Origin: Balneatrix alpica DSM 16621
GTDB lineage: Bacteria > Pseudomonadota > Gammaproteobacteria > Pseudomonadales > Balneatricaceae
Direction: 5' to 3'
DNA length: 64,000 bases
NCBI RefSeq assembly: GCF_000619885.1
Contig: NZ_KK211041.1
Location: forward strand, 326,900-390,899
Numbering within the stretch: position 1 is the stretch's first letter; each line of letters begins with the position of its first letter. The position numbers and the translations under genes were made by a program. This document shows positions 35,328 to 46,032 of this stretch, piece after piece. A model generated the notes under the pieces. The model was not told where the DNA came from, ran no database searches, and was given only the letters and a program-made list of their open reading frames with translations.

Positions 35328-36363
35328 GGAGATTTTTTAATGTGCTGAGGATTCGGCTGCGGGTGTTAAGTGCCGCTGGGCTCATGGATGGATAACTTTG
35401 GCTTTTTTGCAGGTACTCAGCCGGTGGGTAAATACCGGGGTCTTGTTGAATGTTGAGCGGTAGTAATTGGCGAGCGGTAGCATTGGGGGTTGCGGTACCC
35501 AGGTATTCGGCATTGATACGAGCGACGTCAGGCTCCATCAGGAAGTTTTGAAACTGCCAAGCTTGCTGCTGTTGTCTTGAGCTGTTGAGTACTGCCAGGC
35601 AGTCAGTCCAGATCAGAGTGCCTTCTTGTGGCAAGCTGAAGCCCCAGGCATCCTCCTGTTCACTCAGGCTATTAAGGGTCAGGTGGTCACTGCTATAGGC
35701 CAGTCCCATCACGAGTTTGCTACCCCGTTCAGGTTGTTGAATCAGGCTAATAGGGTAGTCATAGCCAATCAGCATGGGAGCTTGCAAGCGTAACAGTTCA
35801 AAAGCATGACGTAGCTCCGACTCAGTTTCGCTATTGATTGAATAACCTAGAGTGAGTAAAGCGGCGCTCAGGGTGTCGCGGCTATCATCTAGCATGCTGA
35901 TCCGTCCTGCGTAGCGCGGATCAGGTTGCAGTAGCGTTTGCCAGCTTTGTGGCGGAGTGGAGAACTGGTCTTTGCGATAGACAATACCCAGGGTTCCCCA
36001 CATGTAGGGTAAGGCACTGGTACCACAGCGTTGTTGCCACTGGGGTTCGAGATGCACAAGGTTGCTAAGAGGAGGTTGGGGAGCTAGCCAATCTTGTTGT
36101 TGGAAACGTCTAGCTGATTGGGCACCCAGCATGACTAAGTCGAGTTGCAAGCGCTCGGCATCCAGCAGAATTTGGTCTCGAGCTTCATCGCTGTCAAACA
36201 GGATCATATCCAACCCTAAGCCACTGCGCTGGTGCCATAGCTCAATTACTTCCGGGCTGAGATAGTCTTCCCAGGTGAGAAATTTCAGTTGGCCCAGATG
36301 CGCCGCTTGCGCCGAGACCGCGCAGAGGAACCAAGCTGATACAGCAATGGTGAGGTTACGCAT
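35314..36363 (-). CDS. PotD/NspS-like periplasmic binding protein, probable polyamine sensor
   Basis: A 349-residue periplasmic binding protein of the spermidine/putrescine class with a signal peptide (about 1-19, ending AQA). It has LKFLTWEDYLSPEVI and LFDSDEARDQIL near the N-terminus, as I recall for NspS. Polyamine-site residues of PotD appear conserved in LDDSRDTLSAAL and LIWTDCLAV. One tryptophan is replaced in GLAYSSDHL. No ABC permease or ATPase genes are adjacent; the next gene is the GGDEF/EAL receptor, so signalling rather than uptake is likely. The ATG at 36363 with GGGGTGA upstream is preferred over the TTG at 36369. Ligand is inferred. Confidence 0.85.
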   Translation of the reverse strand: MRNLTIAVSAWFLCAVSAQAAHLGQLKFLTWEDYLSPEVIELWHQRSGLGLDMILFDSDEARDQILLDAERLQLDLVMLGAQSARRFQQQDWLAPQPPLSNLVHLEPQWQQRCGTSALPYMWGTLGIVYRKDQFSTPPQSWQTLLQPDPRYAGRISMLDDSRDTLSAALLTLGYSINSETESELRHAFELLRLQAPMLIGYDYPISLIQQPERGSKLVMGLAYSSDHLTLNSLSEQEDAWGFSLPQEGTLIWTDCLAVLNSSRQQQQAWQFQNFLMEPDVARINAEYLGTATPNATARQLLPLNIQQDPGIYPPAEYLQKSQSYPSMSPAALNTRSRILSTLKNLHEAQ

Positions 36364-36428
36364 AGCCAATCACCCCGAGTCAGAGCAGGCTCTTTATTTA
36401 GCATGCCTAGCATGGTTAATGGGTGCAT
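36285..36428 (-). other. Possible upstream ORF overlapping the binding-protein start
   Basis: A 47-codon frame starts MHPLTMLGMLNKEP with AAGGA 7 bases before its ATG. It runs out of frame through the ribosome binding site and first ~80 bases of the PotD/NspS-like gene. Translating it could mask or couple the binding-protein start. The peptide ends in a basic RSRRKRRIWAN. It may be a chance frame. Confidence 0.3.
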
Positions 36429-36530
36429 CGGAGTTTCCTTCAAAGTCAGGAAGATGCCAGATAACACCCCTAGCAGGCGAAGCTGAATTGAAACTGAATA
36501 GAGACTGTTTTGGCCGTTACGGCAGGAGAG

Positions 36531-37196
36531 TTAGAAGGGAATAGGGGCTTCAATACGCAGCTGCATATCATGTTCTGGATGACGGACACTCAGTTGCCAG
36601 GCATGTAGATGCAGACGTGGCGCAGCAGCGAGGGCTTGATCATGGGCATAAAACTCATCCCCTAGAATGGGATGGCCCAACGCCTGCATGTGAACTCTAA
36701 GCTGATGGGAGCGTCCCGTAATTGGGCGCAGCAGCAGACGTTGGCCGCAGGTATGCTGGGCCAGCACCTGATAGCGGGTTTGAGCGTTTTTGCCGTGCTC
36801 GAAGCAGACCATTTGGCGCGGGCGGTTGGGCCAGTCGCAGCGCAAAGGGAGATCCACCAGACCCTGCTCGGCGTTCATGTTTCCCCATACATCGGCAATA
36901 TAAGCCTTGCTGGGTTGGCGTAATTCAAATTGACGTTTGAGGTGGCGCTCTGCGCTCTTGGTTAGTGCCAGCAGCATGATGCCACTGGTACTCATATCCA
37001 GCCGATGCACCGCTTCGGCTTGCGGATGAAGTTGACGGATGCGGCTTAACACCGAATCATGGCGTTCGGGGCCGCGCCCCGGCACTGAAAGGAGGCCACT
37101 GGGTTTGTTGACGATGACGAGATGCTCATCTGCAAAGAGAATGGTTAAATCCGCGCTCAAACCGCTGTTCCTCTGGTTTTGAATGACCTCGCTCAT
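36531..37196 (-). CDS. rluA: RluA-family pseudouridine synthase
   Basis: Isomerises uridine in RNA; RluA proper modifies 23S rRNA U746 and tRNA position 32. From the ATG at 37196 it has 221 residues, the RluA size, without the S4 domain of RluC/RluD. The catalytic aspartate is Asp67 in HRLDMSTSG. LVIVNKPSGLLSVPGRG at the front and RPITGRSHQLRVHMQALGHPILGDEFY later are typical. The frame is open to 37241 but the extra part is not conserved-looking. Confidence 0.9.
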   Translation of the reverse strand: MSEVIQNQRNSGLSADLTILFADEHLVIVNKPSGLLSVPGRGPERHDSVLSRIRQLHPQAEAVHRLDMSTSGIMLLALTKSAERHLKRQFELRQPSKAYIADVWGNMNAEQGLVDLPLRCDWPNRPRQMVCFEHGKNAQTRYQVLAQHTCGQRLLLRPITGRSHQLRVHMQALGHPILGDEFYAHDQALAAAPRLHLHAWQLSVRHPEHDMQLRIEAPIPF

Positions 37197-37252
37197 CGCC
37201 AATAGTAACTCTATGCCGGGGCATCCTGGTAGTTGCATCAATAGGAGCGTTT

Positions 37253-37849
37253 ATGACTTTGGCCATACCTCAGCCACCCGCACAGCAGGAATTATGGGTG
37301 TTTGCCTATGGCTCGTTAATCTGGAATCCGGGCTTCCATTATCAAGAAGTGCGGGAGGCTCGTTTGTATGGTTACCATCGAGCCCTTTGTGTTTGGTCGA
37401 TTGAGCATAGAGGTACTCCAGAGCAGCCAGGGTTAGTGTTTGGCCTGGATAAGGGTGGTTGTTGCCGTGGCCGGGTATACCGGGTGGAGGATGCTCAGCA
37501 ATGGCAGGTATTAAGTTACTTAGCCAAACGAGAGTTGCTGACAGCGATCTATCAGCCGCGTTATCTGCGCGTACATACCGCTGAAGGCGTGGTAACGGCG
37601 CTGTGCTTTTTGGCTAATGCTGAACATCCCCAGTATGCCGGACGTTTATGTCCGGAGCAGGCAGCATTGGCGGTGGCAATGGCGGCGGGACATAGTGGAC
37701 GTAGCTTGGATTATTTGCGTAATACCCTGTCAGAGTTAAATTTACGTGGCTTGCGGGATGCTCGTTTAGAGCATATCTGTGCTCAGGCTCAGCATTGGGA
37801 TAGTCAGTCCGAGCGGCCGCTAGTTGAGTTTCCCAGTTTTGCGAACTAA
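37253..37849 (+). CDS. ChaC-like gamma-glutamylcyclotransferase
   Basis: Breaks glutathione or gamma-glutamyl peptides to 5-oxoproline. The substrate loop FAYGSLIWNPGF (about 17-28) and the Glu in AKRELLTAIY (Glu94, candidate general base) fit ChaC. The 198-residue length is slightly short for the family. The ribosome binding site is AGGAG. It may support glutathione turnover. It is divergent from rluA with 56 bp between starts. Confidence 0.87.
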   Translation: MTLAIPQPPAQQELWVFAYGSLIWNPGFHYQEVREARLYGYHRALCVWSIEHRGTPEQPGLVFGLDKGGCCRGRVYRVEDAQQWQVLSYLAKRELLTAIYQPRYLRVHTAEGVVTALCFLANAEHPQYAGRLCPEQAALAVAMAAGHSGRSLDYLRNTLSELNLRGLRDARLEHICAQAQHWDSQSERPLVEFPSFAN

Positions 37850-37884
37850 ACCCTGATTGAAGTCTGGGGCTGAGCAAAAGGTGA

Positions 37885-38007
37885 ATGATGAAGGAAGGCA
37901 AAGAGGCTAAAGCACGTTCAACCTGCATGCTTTGCCGCCGTTTAAGGGTGCTGGTTATCTTGGTGGTGATTGGCATGATCCTGTTGGTTTTACAGATGAG
38001 TCCTTGA
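37885..38007 (+). CDS. Small single-span membrane protein (40 residues)
   Basis: An ORF with AAGGTG before tandem ATG codons (37885 and 37888). A basic N-terminus with STCMLCRRLR (a CxxC pair) is followed by one membrane helix VLVILVVIGMILLVLQ, stopping 5 bases before the next gene. The spacing, ribosome binding site and helix favour a real gene in an operon with the YqfO-like gene. I do not recognise a family. Confidence 0.5.
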   Translation: MMKEGKEAKARSTCMLCRRLRVLVILVVIGMILLVLQMSP

Positions 38008-38012
38008 AGTCG

Positions 38013-38324
38013 ATGTATAAGTTGGCGTTTTTTGTTCCCGAAAGTCATTTGGAAGTGGTCAAGCAAGCCTTGTTTGCCTGCGGAGCAGGGCGCATAGGTG
38101 AATATGACTGCTGCTGTTGGCAAGTTAAGGGGATAGGGCAGTTCCGCCCGTTAGCGGGTAGTCAGCCTTATCTTGGTCAGCAGGGGCAGATTGAGCAGCT
38201 AGAAGAGTGGAAAGTAGAGCTAGTCGTTGAGGATGCTTTGGTTGCTAATGCAGTGACTGCATTGAAGGCTGCGCATCCCTATGAAGAGGTGGCCTATGAG
38301 GTGTGGGCACTGGCAGATTTTTAA
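38013..38324 (+). CDS. YqfO/NIF3-C-like small protein
   Basis: A 103-residue protein of the fold found in the central domain of YqfO/NIF3 proteins and in PII/CutA-like trimers. It starts MYKLAFFVPESHLEVVKQAL, then has GAGRIGEYDCCCWQVKGIGQFRPL, and ends AAHPYEEVAYEVW, the family hallmarks. The tandem cysteines DCCCW are notable. Function is unknown; metal or ligand binding is suggested for relatives. The start at 38013 agrees with the family N-terminus. Confidence 0.85.
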   Translation: MYKLAFFVPESHLEVVKQALFACGAGRIGEYDCCCWQVKGIGQFRPLAGSQPYLGQQGQIEQLEEWKVELVVEDALVANAVTALKAAHPYEEVAYEVWALADF

Positions 38325-38452
38325 CCAAAATCGGCACAAGGGGGCTGTACTCAGCGGCTTAAGCTAGATATAAAGATCGCGCTTGCCTGCTGGTGGCGTC
38401 CGTCACTGGCTACTGGATTCTGTGTTCTCATGTGGTTGGAGGTATGGCAGCC

Positions 38453-38656
38453 ATGCGTTGGGAGATTGAACGCCTTGAAGAGCAAATCGCCCAGGTAGAA
38501 AAGCGTCTCGATTGGGCGTTGTCACGTGATGATGAAGTTGCTCAGCAAAAGTTAGAGACGCAGCTAGAGGGGTTGGAGCGTCAACTTAGGCAATTATTAG
38601 GAGCGCGTGAGCCAATGATTGTTGCTGAGGTTGAGAGTAGCGAAGCGGAAGATTAG
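38453..38656 (+). CDS. Small coiled-coil hypothetical protein
   Basis: A 67-residue acidic protein that is mostly coiled coil: WEIERLEEQIAQVEKRLDW and AQQKLETQLEGLERQLRQL. A GGAGG site lies 10 bases before this ATG. An ATG at 38444 is too close to it. No family recognised. A hairpin follows the stop. Confidence 0.6.
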   Translation: MRWEIERLEEQIAQVEKRLDWALSRDDEVAQQKLETQLEGLERQLRQLLGAREPMIVAEVESSEAED

Positions 38657-38657
38657 C

Positions 38658-38690
38658 ACGGCGTTTAACCTCATGGGGATTAAACGCCGT
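38658..38690. terminator. Hairpin after the coiled-coil gene
   Basis: ACGGCGTTTAA and TTAAACGCCGT form an 11-bp stem with an 11-base loop between convergent genes. There is no long T tract. Confidence 0.5.
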
Positions 38691-38735
38691 ACTAGTGCTG
38701 GCAAGCCCAACACTAGGTGCAGACGGGAAAGTAAA

Positions 38736-41012
38736 TTACTGCCCGGGACGAGGCTGGGACTTCTTCGGTTTACGTTTAGCCACTGGCTGGGCAGGCTTAA
38801 TGGCTTTGCCGGTTGCTGGGGCTTTGCTGCTGTTTTTACTGCCAGGCTTCTTAGTCGTACCGGAGTGAGTGCCAGCGCGGCCAGTATTGGCCTGTGCTCG
38901 GTTGCCCTTGTTGGCTCCCTGCCCATGGGGGCGCTGACTACCGGCCTTACCGCGTTGGTAGGCAGGCTCTTCCGGTGGCACCAGGCAGTGTTCCCCGTGA
39001 CCAATCAGATCGCTACGGCCCATGTCGGTTAATGCTTGACGCAGTAAGGGCCAGTTACGCTCATCGTGATAACGTAAAAAGGCTTTTTGTAAGCGTCGCT
39101 GCTCGTATTCCCTGGGAATATAGAGCTTCTCTGACTTGTAGTTTACCTGACGCAAGGGATTGCGACCGGAGTGGTACATGGCAGTAGCCAGAGCCATCGG
39201 TGAGGGGTAAAAGGTCTGCACCTGATCGGGGCGGAATTTATATTTCTTCAGCCAGCGGGCCAGATTCATCATGTCTTCATCTTCACAGCCAGGGTGGGCC
39301 GCGATGAAGTAGGGGATCAGATACTGCTTCTTACCTGCTTCTTTGGAATAACGCTCAAACATCTTTTTGAAGGCGTCATAGGTGCCCATGCCAGGCTTCA
39401 TCATTTTTGACAGGGTGCCTTCTTCGCTGTGTTCAGGAGCAATTTTCAGATAACCCCCCACATGGTGGGTGACTAGCTCCTTCACATACTCCGGATCTTC
39501 AACGGCAATGTCGTAACGTAAGCCTGAGGCAATGGATACGGTATGTACCCCATCTATCTTGCGGGCTTTGCGATAAAGCTCGGTAGTGGGGCTATGGTCG
39601 GTGTTCAAATGACTGCAGATGGTCGGATACACACAGGACAGCTTACGACATGAAGACTGGATGTTCGGGTCTTTGCAGTTGAGCCGGTACATATTCGAGG
39701 TGGGGCCACCCAAATCGGAAATGGCGCCGGTAAAGCCTGGCACTTTGTCACGAATCTCTTCAATTTCATTAAGAATCGACTCGTGGGAACGGCTTTGAAT
39801 AATCCGCCCCTCGTGTTCTGTAATCGAACAGAAGGTACAGCCACCAAAGCAACCGCGCATGATATTGACCGAGAACTTGATCATGTCATACGCCGGAATC
39901 TTATGGCCATCATACTTGGGATGGGGAACGCGTTGGTAACTGAGACCAAAGACAGCGTCCATTTCCTCGGTTTCCAGCGGAATGGGAGGCGGATTGATCC
40001 AGAGCTCCTGATTACCGTGGCGCTGCATTAATGCCCGGGCGTTATGGGGGTTGGATTCCAGATGCAGAATGCGTGATGCATGGGCATAAAGCGCAGGATC
40101 CTTGCTGACCTTCTCATAAGAGGGCAAACGGATATAGGTGGTTTCCGGTAGGCGTTCTTTGCCTTTAAGTGGCGCAGGAATAATGCGTAAAGGCTGAGCT
40201 TCGGTGCTGTTTTGCTTGTTGCTTTTGCAGCTTTCTGGCTCGGCGGGCTGTTGTTCATACTCGTAGGGGTTGGGCAGCTTGTCGATATTGCCGGGCCAAT
40301 CAATACGGGTAGAGTCGACTTCAATGTAGCCGGCAGGCGGTGCATCCCGCAGTACCGCTGTTCCGCGCAGATCGGTAATGTCGCGGGCTTGCTCGCCACG
40401 GGCAATGCGATGACTCAGTTCGACCAGTGCACGTTCGGCATTGCCGTATAGCAAGATATCGGCGTTGGCATCAATAAGGACGGAGCGGCGAACTTTGTTG
40501 CTCCAATAGTCATATTGCGCGATACGGCGCAGACTGGCCTCGATCCCGCCAATGACTACGGGGGTGTCTGGATAGACTTCTTTACAGCGCTGGGTGTAGA
40601 CGATGACCGCCCGGTTGGGGCGTCGGCCAGGTTCGCCGTCCGGAGTGTAGGCGTCGTCGTGGCGCGGTTTGAGATCAGCGGTGTAATGGTTGATCAAGGA
40701 GTCCATGTTGCCGGCAGTGACGCCGAAGTAAAGATTGGGTTTGCCCAACGCCATAAAGGGCTCTGGAGAGCGCCAATCCGGCTGATCAATAATGCCAACA
40801 CGAAAGCCCTGCGCCTCCAGCAGGCGACCGATGACCGCCATGCCAAAACTGGGATGATCGACATAGGCATCCCCGGTGACGATGATGATGTCACAGCTAT
40901 CCCAGCCAAGGGCGTCCATCTCCGCACGGGTAGTCGGTAAAAAGGGTGCAGTGCCGAAACACTCTGCCCAGTACTTGGGATAGGAGAAGATATGGGGGGC
41001 TGTTTTGACCAT
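38736..41012 (-). CDS. ygiQ: YgiQ-family radical SAM protein
   Basis: A large radical S-adenosylmethionine protein of unknown reaction. It begins [22 protein letters not shown], has a B12-binding-like Rossmann domain (about 40-200) including [18 protein letters not shown], and the radical SAM cluster motif CFGGCTFC (CxxxCxxC) near the middle. The C-terminal tail (about the last 60 residues) is a low-complexity Lys/Pro/Gly/Ala extension. The ATG at 41012 is used; a GTG six bases earlier is possible. Confidence 0.93.
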   Translation of the reverse strand: MVKTAPHIFSYPKYWAECFGTAPFLPTTRAEMDALGWDSCDIIIVTGDAYVDHPSFGMAVIGRLLEAQGFRVGIIDQPDWRSPEPFMALGKPNLYFGVTAGNMDSLINHYTADLKPRHDDAYTPDGEPGRRPNRAVIVYTQRCKEVYPDTPVVIGGIEASLRRIAQYDYWSNKVRRSVLIDANADILLYGNAERALVELSHRIARGEQARDITDLRGTAVLRDAPPAGYIEVDSTRIDWPGNIDKLPNPYEYEQQPAEPESCKSNKQNSTEAQPLRIIPAPLKGKERLPETTYIRLPSYEKVSKDPALYAHASRILHLESNPHNARALMQRHGNQELWINPPPIPLETEEMDAVFGLSYQRVPHPKYDGHKIPAYDMIKFSVNIMRGCFGGCTFCSITEHEGRIIQSRSHESILNEIEEIRDKVPGFTGAISDLGGPTSNMYRLNCKDPNIQSSCRKLSCVYPTICSHLNTDHSPTTELYRKARKIDGVHTVSIASGLRYDIAVEDPEYVKELVTHHVGGYLKIAPEHSEEGTLSKMMKPGMGTYDAFKKMFERYSKEAGKKQYLIPYFIAAHPGCEDEDMMNLARWLKKYKFRPDQVQTFYPSPMALATAMYHSGRNPLRQVNYKSEKLYIPREYEQRRLQKAFLRYHDERNWPLLRQALTDMGRSDLIGHGEHCLVPPEEPAYQRGKAGSQRPHGQGANKGNRAQANTGRAGTHSGTTKKPGSKNSSKAPATGKAIKPAQPVAKRKPKKSQPRPGQ

Positions 41013-41166
41013 GGTCACTACTGGAGACTAATTAAAAGAAGGGGCTAATAATGCCAGAAAATAGCCAGGATGTCTTAGTAAAGCTGAGCTAATTGGTCAG
41101 GAATTAAGCGCAGGTATGGTGCAGCAAAGAGAACGAACGGGATGGTAGAAGTCTGTATGGGAAAAC

Positions 41167-41196
41167 AAAAAAGGCCTGCATCGCTGCAAGCCTTTT
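41167..41196 (-). terminator. Terminator of tRNA-Leu
   Basis: On the minus strand AAAAGGCTTGCA, loop GCGA and TGCAGGCCTTTT form a stem, and the T tract continues past it. It starts 6 bases past the tRNA 3' end. Confidence 0.9.
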
Positions 41197-41201
41197 AAGT
41201 T

Positions 41202-41288
41202 TGGTACCAGTGGCCGGACTCGAACCGGCACGCTTTTAAGGGCAGTGGATTTTGAATCCACCGTGTCTACCAATTCCACCACACTGGC
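41202..41288 (-). tRNA. tRNA-Leu (anticodon CAA)
   Basis: An 87-base class II tRNA with CCA encoded. The acceptor GCCAGTG pairs with CACTGGT. The anticodon stem GTGGA/TCCAC encloses loop TTCAAAA, giving anticodon CAA, which reads UUG. A long variable arm follows, then the T arm GCCGG-TTCGAGT-CCGGC. Its promoter is at 41354-41381. Confidence 0.97.
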
Positions 41289-41353
41289 AACATTGTCAGA
41301 CTATGCGTACTCAACACACATCTGTCAGACCGCGACTGCGGTATGTGCGGCGT

Positions 41354-41381
41354 ATTATAGGGAGTTGTTGCTGTTGGTCAA
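41354..41381 (-). promoter_or_regulatory. Promoter of tRNA-Leu
   Basis: On the minus strand TTGACC, 16 bases, TATAAT, followed by a GC-rich start region (ACGCCGC). This is a strong sigma-70 promoter with a stringent-type discriminator, about 70 bases before the tRNA. Confidence 0.85.
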
Positions 41382-41543
41382 TCGTCTTTAATAAAAAATT
41401 GTTAGATCAGTGGTTTAGCCACAACGAAGAGGAAAGTACGGGCGTCTTCAGGTAGCACAATAGAGTGAGAAATGTTGTCAGACTCCACTCCTGGCGGTGT
41501 TTGGCTTAGAATAAGCGCCTTTTTGGCTGGCGGGTCAGGTTTT

Positions 41544-43723
<2,180 letters not shown>

Positions 43724-43754
43724 GTGTGAGCTTTACTGGACTTAGGAGACAAAA

Positions 43755-44084
43755 ATGAATTGGTTGATTGCCCCTGCTTATGCTGAAACCGCCGCTGCCC
43801 CGGCAGGAGCTGAAGCGTTTAACCTGATCTTTCTGGTTGGTTTTGCCCTGATTTTCTACTTTTTCCTGTGGCGTCCTCAGGCCAAGCGTCAAAAGGATCA
43901 CAAGAGTTTGATCGAGGGCTTGGCCAAGGGTGATGAAGTGGTAACCAGCGGTGGTATCCTCGGTCGGGTGGTGAAAGTGACCGACGATTACCTGGTGTTG
44001 GCGGTATCTGATGAGGTTGAGCTGAAGATTCAAAAGGTCTATGTGGCCGCGGCTCTGCCTAAAGGCACCATCAAAAACATTTAA
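43755..44084 (+). CDS. yajC: Sec translocase accessory subunit YajC
   Basis: Small inner-membrane partner of SecDF. The protein has 109 residues: a short N-terminus, one membrane span (about 25-45, FNLIFLVGFALIFYFFLWRP) and the conserved cytoplasmic QAKRQKDHKSLIEGLAKGDE and VTSGGILGRVVKV. The AGGAG site is strong. Confidence 0.95.
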   Translation: MNWLIAPAYAETAAAPAGAEAFNLIFLVGFALIFYFFLWRPQAKRQKDHKSLIEGLAKGDEVVTSGGILGRVVKVTDDYLVLAVSDEVELKIQKVYVAAALPKGTIKNI

Positions 44085-44101
44085 GCCGTTTTACGGTATC
44101 C

Positions 44102-44123
44102 AGGCGCCTTAGGGCGCCTTTTC
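44102..44123 (+). terminator. Hairpin between yajC and secD
   Basis: AGGCGCC, loop TTAG and GGCGCCT are followed by TTTCC. It is a short stem with a weak T tract and may attenuate transcription into secDF rather than stop it. Confidence 0.5.
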
Positions 44124-44145
44124 CACTCCAAGGAAAGGCACTTTC

Positions 44146-46032
44146 ATGTTAAACCGCTATCCTCTGTGGAAATACATCCTTATTTTGGTTGTATTGTGCG
44201 TTGCGGGGCTCTATGCCGCCCCTAACCTGTATCCCGATGATTACGCCATTCAAATTAGTGCTAGCCGTTCTGGTCAGCAGGTGGATGAGCGTGCCCTTAA
44301 ACAAGTCGAAACTGCGTTAACTGCTCAGGGTTTAGAGTTGAAAGGCAGTGAGGCAACAGTAGATGGACAGAGTCTGCTGGTGCGCTTGCGCAATAGTGAA
44401 GATCAGCTGCTGGCCCGTGACCTGGCCGCTAAAGCCCTAGGGCAGAATTACGTGGTGGCCCTTAATTTGGCGCCCACAACCCCGCAGTGGTTGGTGGATC
44501 TAGGGGCGGGGCCGATGAAGCTGGGCTTGGATCTGCGTGGTGGTGTGCACTTCCTGATGGAAGTGGATATGGCTCAGGCGGTCAGTCAGCGTCTTGATAT
44601 TTACGTGGCAGAAATTAAAACCAAGCTGCGCGATGCCAAATTGCGTTACCGCAGTGTCAGTCACAATGAAAGTGACGGCAGTTTGCAGATTCGCTTCCGT
44701 GATCAGGCTGATCGGGATGAGGCGATTAAGCTACTGAATAAAGACTACAGTGAGTTTTTGGTTAGTGCTGTCGAGAGCGAAGACTTTGAGCTGAATGTGA
44801 CCCTCAACGAACAAAAAGTACGTGAAATTGAGGATTATGCGATTCAGCAAAACCTGACCACTATCCGTAACCGGGTAAACGAGTTGGGAGTGGCGGAGCC
44901 TTTGGTGCAGCGTCAGGGGCGTAACCGCATTGTGGTGCAGTTGCCTGGTGTGCAGGATACGGCGGCAGCTAAGCGAGTGTTGGGGGCTACCGCCAACCTG
45001 GAGTTCCGCTTAGAGGCTACGTTGGATGCGGCGCCTGGAACCACCGAGCGTTTTCCCTTCCGCGCCAATCCCAATCAGGAATCTTTGTTGGAGCGTGACA
45101 TTATTATCACCGGTAATAATGTCTCCAGTGCTTCCTCATCTTTTGATGAGAATGGCCAATCACAGGTTAACGTGAATCTGGATTCCGCCGGCGGTAAGTT
45201 GATGAATCGTGTCACCCGTAATGCGGTGAAACGGCGGATGGCGGTGCTCTTTATTGAGCATAAAACTCGTACCGAACAGGTGGTGGAGAATGGCGAGCTG
45301 ATTGATAAGCGTATTCCCTATGTGGAGAAGTCGATTATCAGTTTGGCGACCATTCAGACTGCGCTGGGGAACAGCTTCCGTATTACCGGATTGGACAGTG
45401 CGGCTGAGGCATCTGAGTTAGCACTGCTGCTGCGTGCGGGTTCGCTGGCGGCGCCGGTTTATATTGTGGAAGAGCGTACCGTCGGGCCGAGCTTGGGGCA
45501 GAAGAATATCGAAATGGGCTTTATGTCAGCGCAGATTGGCCTGGCGCTGGTGGTGTTCTTTATGTTCGTGTTCTACCGCACCTTTGGTCTGATCGCTAAT
45601 GTGGCGTTGTTGGTCAATATTGCGATTCTGATCTCTGTGATGTCGATGTTGTCGTTTACCCTGACCTTGCCTGGAATAGCGGGTATTGTGCTGACTATCG
45701 GTATGGCGGTGGATGCCAACGTGTTGATCTTCTCAAGGATTAAAGAGGAGCTGCAAAACAAGGCGCCGGTACAGTTGGCTATTCATGCAGGCTTTGAACG
45801 TGCCTTTACCACCATTCTGGACTCCAACCTGACGACCCTGTTGGTAGGGGTGATACTGTTCGCGCTGGGCTCGGGGCCGGTGAAAGGCTTTGCGGTGACC
45901 CTGTCGATCGGCATTCTCACCTCTATGTTTACCGCCTTGGTGGTGGGACGCGCTCTGATTAACTTGAGCTTCGGTGGGCGCAAGTTGAATGACCTACCCA
46001 TTTGGCCGGTATTTAGTAAAGGAGTTCGGTAA
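44146..46032 (+). CDS. secD: Protein translocase subunit SecD
   Basis: Proton-driven membrane protein that pulls exported proteins out of SecYEG. Length 628. The first membrane span (about 7-26) is followed by a large periplasmic region with LGLDLRGGVHFLMEVDM and RVNELGVAEPLVQRQGRNRIVVQLPG. The C-terminal half has five spans with GIVLTIGMAVDANVLIFSRIKEE (RND-type motif, seen near the fourth to fifth span). Overlaps secF by TAATG. Confidence 0.97.
   Translation: MLNRYPLWKYILILVVLCVAGLYAAPNLYPDDYAIQISASRSGQQVDERALKQVETALTAQGLELKGSEATVDGQSLLVRLRNSEDQLLARDLAAKALGQNYVVALNLAPTTPQWLVDLGAGPMKLGLDLRGGVHFLMEVDMAQAVSQRLDIYVAEIKTKLRDAKLRYRSVSHNESDGSLQIRFRDQADRDEAIKLLNKDYSEFLVSAVESEDFELNVTLNEQKVREIEDYAIQQNLTTIRNRVNELGVAEPLVQRQGRNRIVVQLPGVQDTAAAKRVLGATANLEFRLEATLDAAPGTTERFPFRANPNQESLLERDIIITGNNVSSASSSFDENGQSQVNVNLDSAGGKLMNRVTRNAVKRRMAVLFIEHKTRTEQVVENGELIDKRIPYVEKSIISLATIQTALGNSFRITGLDSAAEASELALLLRAGSLAAPVYIVEERTVGPSLGQKNIEMGFMSAQIGLALVVFFMFVFYRTFGLIANVALLVNIAILISVMSMLSFTLTLPGIAGIVLTIGMAVDANVLIFSRIKEELQNKAPVQLAIHAGFERAFTTILDSNLTTLLVGVILFALGSGPVKGFAVTLSIGILTSMFTALVVGRALINLSFGGRKLNDLPIWPVFSKGVR

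Noticed and set aside
35314..36363. Spermidine ABC uptake component
   Set aside because: No permease or ATPase gene is adjacent, while a GGDEF/EAL receptor overlaps it, so a sensor role is more likely.
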